NCBI GenBank assembly: GCA_947044365.1
Contig: OX345640.1
Coordinates: 8,445,588-8,509,587, forward strand
DNA: 64,000 nt
Source of the DNA: Petrosia ficiformis
Lineage: Eukaryota > Porifera > Demospongiae > Haplosclerida > Petrosiidae
Direction: 5' to 3'
Made by a program: the position numbers and the translations under genes. The notes under the pieces are model-generated. The model did no database searches, had not been told where the DNA came from, and worked only from the letters and a program-made list of their open reading frames with translations. The stretch's first letter is position 1. Every line of letters begins with the position of its first letter. This document shows, piece after piece, positions 58,462 to 64,000 of the stretch.

Positions 58462-61308
58462 TTCTATCAAAATTTGAATTTTTACCCTGAACTATAGTCT
58501 TTGTATTGAAAATCACTCGTTTCAGATTTGTCCGAAACTGTTCCTAGAGTTAGATAATGATGTCCTTAATATGTTTCCAAAGTGGTTTTGATCAATAACA
58601 TTATCTGTTAGAACCGTGAGCATTTTAATATTCTATCAAAATTTGAATTTTTACCCTGAACTATAGCCTTTGTACTGATTTTTCATTGCAAAATGGATGC
58701 TTTCAGATTGACCCGAAACTGTTCCTAGAGTTAGATAATGATGTCCTTAATATGTTTCCAAAGTGGTTTTGATCCATAACATTATCTGTTAGAACCATGA
58801 GCATTTTAATATTCTATCAAAATTTGAATTTTTACCCTGAACTATAGCCTTTGTATTGATTTTTTCATCAAAAATCACTCGTTTCAGATTTGTCCGAAAC
58901 TGTTCCTAGAGTTAGATAATGATGTCCTTAATATGTTTCCAAAGTGGTTTTGATCAATAACATTATCTGTTAGAACCGTGAGCATTTTAATATTCTATCA
59001 AAATTTGAATTTTTACCCTGAACTATAGCCTTTGTACTGATTTTTCATTGCAAAATCGATGCTTTCAGATTGACCCGAAACTGTTCCTAGAGTTAGATAA
59101 TGATGTCCTTAATATGTTTCCAAAGTGGTTTTGATGAATAATGTTATCTGTTAGAACCATGAGCATTTTAATATTCTATCAAACTTTGAATTTTTACCCT
59201 GAACTATAGCCTTTGTATTGAGTTTTTCATCAAAAATCACTTGTTTCAGATTTGTCCGAAACTGTTCCTAGAGTTAGATAATGATGTCCTTAATATGTTT
59301 CCAAAGTGGTTTTGATCAATAACATTATCTGTTAGAACCGTGAGCATTTTAATATTCTATCAAAATTTGAATTTTTACCCTGAACTATAGCCTTTGTACT
59401 GATTTTTCATTGCAAAATCGATGCTTTCAGATTGACCCGAAACTGTTCCTAGAGTTAGATAATGATGTCCGTAATATGTTTCCAAAGTGGTTTTGATGAA
59501 TAATGTTATCTGTTAGAACCATGAGCATTTTAATATTCTATCAAAATTTGAATTTTTACCCTGAACTATAGTCTTTGTATTGAAAATCACTCGTTTCAGA
59601 TTTGTCCGAAACTGTTCCTAGAGTTAGATAATGATGTCCTTAATATGTTTCCAAAGTGGTTTTGATGAATAATGTTATCTGTTAGAACCATGAGCATTTT
59701 AATATTCTATCAAAATTTGAATTTTTACCCTGTACTATATAGCCTTTGTATTAATTTTTTCATCAAAAATCACTCGTTTCAGATTGAGCCGAAACTGTTC
59801 CTAGAGTTAGATAATGATGTCTTTAATATGTTTCCAAAGTAGTTTTGATCAATAATATTGTGGGTGAGAACCGTGAGCATTGTAATATTCTATCAAAATT
59901 TGAATTTTTACCCTGAACTATAGCCTTTGTACTGATTTTTCATTGCAAAATCGATGCTTTCAGATTGAGCCGAAACTGTTCCTAGAGTTAGATAATGATG
60001 TCCTTAATATGTTTCCAAAGTGGTTTTGATCAATAACATTATCTGTTAGAACCGTGAGCATTTGAATATTCTATCAAAATTTGAATTTTTACCCTGAACT
60101 ATAGCCTTTGTACTGATTTTTCATTGCAAAATCGATGCTTTCAGATTGACCCAAAACTGTTCCTAGAGTTAGATAATGATGTCCGTAATATGTTTCCAAA
60201 GTGGTTTTGATGAATAATGTTATCTGTTAGAACCATGAGCATTTTAATATTCTATCAAAATTTGAATTTTTACCCTGAACTATAGTCTTTGTATTGAAAA
60301 TCACTCGTTTCAGATTTGTCCGAAACTGTTCCTAGAGTTAGATAATGATGTCCTTAATATGTTTCCAAAGTGGTTTTGATGAATAATGTTATCTGTTAGA
60401 ACCATGAGCATTTTAATATTCTATCAAAATTTGAATTTTTACCCTGTACTATAGCCTTTGTATTAATTTTTTCATCAAAAATCACTCGTTTCAGATTGAG
60501 CCGAAACTGTTCCTAGAGTTAGATAATGATGTCCTTAATATGTTTCCAAAGTAGTTTTGATCAATAATATTGTGGGTGAGAACCGTGAGCATTGTAATAT
60601 TCTATCAAAATTTGAATTTTTACCCTGAACTATAGCCTTTGTACTGATTTTTCATTGCAAAATCGATGCTTTCAGATTGAGCCGAAACTGTTCCTAGAGT
60701 TAGATAATGATGTCCTTAATATGTTTCCAAAGTGGTTTTGATCAATAAAATTATCTGTTAGAACCGTGAGCATTTTAATATTCTATCAAAATTTGAATTT
60801 TTACCCTGAACTATAGTCTTTGTATTGAAAATCACTCGTTTCAGATTTGTCCGAAACTGTTCCTAGAGTTAGATAATGATGTCCTTAATATGTTCCCAAA
60901 GTGGTTTCGATCAATAACATTATCTGTTAGAACCGTGAGCATTTTAAAATTCTATCAAAATTTGAATTTTTAACCTGAACTATAGCCTTTGTACTGATTT
61001 TTCATTGCAAAATCAATGCCTTCAGATTGACCCGAAACTGTTCCTAGAGTTAGATAATGATGTCCTTAATATATTTCCAAAGTGGTTTTGATCAATAACA
61101 TTATCTGTTAGAACCGTGAGCATTTTAATATTCTATCAAAATTTGAATTTTTACCCTGAACTATAGCCTTTGTACTGATTTTTCATTGCAAAATCGATGC
61201 TTTCAGATTGACCCGAAACTGTTCCTAGAGTTAGATAATGATGTCCTTAATATGTTTCCAAAGTGGTTTTGATGAATAATGTTATCTGTTAGAACCATGA
61301 GCATTTTA

Positions 61309-61598
61309 ACTTAGTAACCTAATGAGCGTGGGTGTTAGTCTCGATTTCTTTTTTTTACTGCAGAATTCAATTCTACATTTCAGAAAAAGTGTTTGTCTAA
61401 ATATACTTTCTATCAAATTTGTGTTTAGTTTTTGAGTTATTTGCAAAAGAAGTTCCTGATACTGCAAACTTTAAAATCTACGCAAAGTCATCGAGATTGA
61501 TTGTATAAGCAAAAAAATTACATGGTTGCAAACTACTATTAAAGAACAATAAAGTTACGAAGAGTTTTTGTTTGTATGCCCTTTAGTTTTCGTTTAAT
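61309..61598 (+). repeat. 290-bp insert in satellite, copy 3
   Basis: Third copy; the only difference I noticed is TTTTCGTT in place of TTTTTGTT near its 3' end. Confidence 0.9.
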
Positions 61599-62639
61599 AT
61601 TCTATCAAAATTTGAATTTTTACCCTGAACTATAGTCTTTGTATTGAAAATCACTCGTTTCAGATTTGTCCGAAACTGTTCCTAGAGTTAGATAATGATG
61701 TCCTTAATATGTTTCCAAAGTGGTTTTGATCCATAACATTATCTGTTAGAACCATGAGCATTTTAATATTCTATCAAAATTTGAATTTTTACCCTGAACT
61801 ATAGCCTTTGTATTGATTTTTTCATCAAAAATCACTCGTTTCAGATTTGTCCGAAACTGTTCCTAGAGTTAGATAATGATGTCCTTAATATGTTTCCAAA
61901 GTGGTTTTGATCAATAACATTATCTGTTAGAACCGTGAGCATTTTAATATTCTATCAAAATTTGAATTTTTACCCTGAACTATAGCCTTTGTACTGATTT
62001 TTCATTGCAAAATCGATGCTTTCAGATTGACCCGAAACTGTTCCTAGAGTTAGATAATGATGTCCTTAATATGTTTCCAAAGTGGTTTTGATGAATAATG
62101 TTATCTGTTAGAACCATGAGCATTTTAATATTCTATCAAAATTTGAATTTTTACCCTGAACTATAGTCTTTGTATTGAAAATCACTCGTTTCAGATTTGT
62201 CCGAAACTGTTCCTAGAGTTAGATAATGATGTCCTTAATATGTTTCCAAAGTGGTTTTGATCAATAACATTATCTGTTAGAACCGTGAGCATTTTAATAT
62301 TCTATCAAAATTTGAATTTTTACCCTGAACTATAGCCTTTGTACTGATTTTTCATTGCAAAATCGATGCTTTCAGATTGACCCGAAACTGTTCCTAGAGT
62401 TAGATAATGATGTCCGTAATATGTTTCCAAAGTGGTTTTGATGAATAATGTTATCTGTTAGAACCATGAGCATTTTAATATTCTATCAAAATTTGAATTT
62501 TTACCCTGAACTATAATAGCCTTTGTATTGATTTTTCATTGCTAAATCAATCATTTGAGATTGAGCCAAAACTGTTCCTAGAGTTAGATAATGATGTCCT
62601 TAATAGGTTTCCAAAGTGGTTTTGAACAATAATATTGGG

Positions 62640-64000
62640 GGGTGAGAACCGTGAGAAGAACATCCAGCACTTCAACTGGTTGATAGGCAGGCACAGAAGT
62701 ACATGGACAGCCAACTTGTCTGAAGGGAAGATGGCACACAAGGAAGCCAACATCTCTGGATGGATGATAGTACCTACCACCCCAATGGTCTAAACAACAC
62801 TCTCCCAGCAGAACTTCCTACACTTCAACCCAACCGATAGGCACACTAGTACCTTTGCATCCAACACCCGCAGAACTTCCAACACTTCAACCCAACTGAT
62901 TGGCACACTAGTACCTGTGCAGCCAACATCCGCAGACCTTCCAACACTTGAACCCAAACTGATAGGTACACAAGTACCTGTGCATTAACATCTGCAGAAC
63001 TTCCTACACTTGACCCAACCGATAGGCAGGCACACAAGCACCTGTGTGGCCAACATGCGCAGATCTTCCAACACTTCAACCCAATCGATAGGTAAACAAG
63101 TACCTGTGCATCGAACATCCGCAGAACTTCCAACACTTCAACCCAACCGATAGATAGGCACACAAGTACCTGTGTGGCCAACATGCGCAGAACTTCCAAC
63201 ACTTCAACCCAATCGGTAGGTACACAAGTACCTGTGCATCCAACATCCACAGAATTTCCAACCGATAGGTACACAAGTACCTGTGCATCCAACATCCGCA
63301 GAAATTCCAACACTTCAATCGAACCGATAGGTACACAAGTACCTGTGCATCCAACATCCACAGAACTTGCAACACTTCAACACAACCAATAGGCAGGCAC
63401 ACAAGTACTTGGGTGGCCAACTTGTCTGAAAGATGGTATAGCATACTGTGTGTCGCACAACACTTCCAGTAGTAGAACTTCCAACACTTCAACCCAACTG
63501 ATAGGCAGGCACACAAGTACCTGTGTGGCCAACATGGGCAGAACTTCCAACACTTCAACCCAATCGATAGATACACAAGTACCTGTGCATCCAACACTTG
63601 ATCCAACCGATAGGCACACCAGTACCTGTGCAGCCAACATCTCCGAAGGGAAGATAATACTTACACACAAGTGTAAACACAACTTGCCCAACACAACTCC
63701 CAACATAATCTGACAGACTATATGAACAATAATTTAGTCTGAACCTACACCTCTATAATATAGCACTTCCTCCACTTGTGACAACTGTGTTTACAACAAA
63801 ACCAACCGGCGGGCACACAAGGAAGCCAACATCTCTGGATGGATGATAGTCCGACACACAACGGTCTAAACAACGCTCTCCCGCCAGAACTTCCAACACT
63901 TCAAACCAACCGATAGGCAGGCACACAAGAAGTACCTGTGCAGCCAGCTTGTCTGAAGGGAAGATGGCACGTAAGGAAGCCAACATCTCTGGATGGATGA
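62640..64000. repeat. ~60-bp minisatellite and larger repeat unit
   Basis: GC-richer tandem units with CACTTCAACCCAACCGATAG, GCACACAAGTACCTGTGCAT and CCAACATCCGCAGAACTTCC, of varied length. A larger segment (GGGAAGATGGCAC, AAGGAAGCCAACATCTCTGG, ATGGATGATAG) recurs near 62728, 63810 and 63957. Composition differs sharply from the satellite it adjoins at about 62640. The open frames across it are repeat artefacts. Confidence 0.9.

Larger units (their letters stand above)
55085..62640 (+). repeat. Large satellite array, ~182-bp monomer
   Basis: About 7.5 kb of head-to-tail monomers, each with GAAACTGTTCCTAGAGTTAG, ATAATGATGTCCTTAATATG, TTTCCAAAGTGGTTTTGATC, TGTTAGAACCGTGAGCATTT, TAATATTCTATCAAAATTTG and CTGAACTATAGCCTTTGTA. 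Higher-order structure is clear: 55503-55715 and 56049-56261 are identical over at least the ORF spanning them, 546 bp (three monomers) apart. Longer blocks recur later. No gene is seen. Confidence 0.95.

Noticed and set aside
62846..63706. Overlapping open frames of 70-176 aa rich in Cys, Val and Leu on the minus strand, and Thr/Ser on the plus strand
   Set aside because: They are translations of the ~60-bp minisatellite; several frames stay open together and show no protein family.

Overview
The window looks like nuclear DNA of an early-branching metazoan, most likely a sponge (inference). It is very AT-rich and gene-dense, with many short GT-AG introns. Neighbouring genes sit only 20-200 bp apart and several pairs share a divergent promoter. 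The gene content is animal-type: an Ig/FN3 receptor, KDM3, an ASXL-type protein, RAB24 and exportin-7. I rebuilt exon-intron structures by hand from splice signals, reading frame and protein family resemblance. Most models run from start to stop with every intron phase matching, but individual boundaries may be off by a base or two, and no transcript evidence was available.

Layout: 2-415 (+), 3' end of a FYVE-finger gene. 806-8602 (-), a 17-exon single-pass Ig/FN3 receptor. 8949-17736 (-), mitochondrial LETM1. 17814-20474 (+), RAB24, sharing a 77-bp divergent promoter with LETM1. 20711-22257 (+), the ESCRT-III subunit CHMP3. 23126-25285 (+), aspartate aminotransferase. 25479-27881 (+), an FHA / SQ-cluster / C2HC-finger / DUF3626-like protein. 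27976-28628 (-), RNase H2 subunit C. 28817-40534 (+), exportin-7 in 27 exons, with a complete 2.9-kb pogo-type transposon in one intron and a satellite array in another. 40742-47501 (-), a KDM3 H3K9 demethylase in 33 exons. 47625-48651 (+), a REEP protein. 48669-50100 (-), an ASXL-like protein with a DEUBAD-like segment and a terminal Cys/His finger. 50172-52136 (-), an intronless F-box-like protein.

From 52.2 kb to the end no conventional gene is visible. There is a possible short or noncoding transcript, a roughly 300-bp tandem repeat whose units carry splice-like signals, a thioredoxin-2-like pseudogene, a satellite array of about 7.5 kb (about 182-bp monomers) and a different minisatellite of about 60 bp. 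The large satellite is related to the array inside the exportin-7 intron. The 300-bp repeat has inverted relatives between CHMP3 and GOT1. Introns elsewhere are full of tetranucleotide, GT and AT microsatellites.

Functionally the genes are mostly housekeeping: mitochondrial ion exchange (LETM1), membrane traffic (RAB24, CHMP3, FYVE, REEP), transport (XPO7), amino-acid metabolism (GOT1), genome maintenance (RNASEH2C and perhaps the FHA protein) and chromatin (KDM3, ASXL-like). They do not form one pathway. The most novel item is the FHA-SQ cluster-zinc finger-DUF3626-like fusion.
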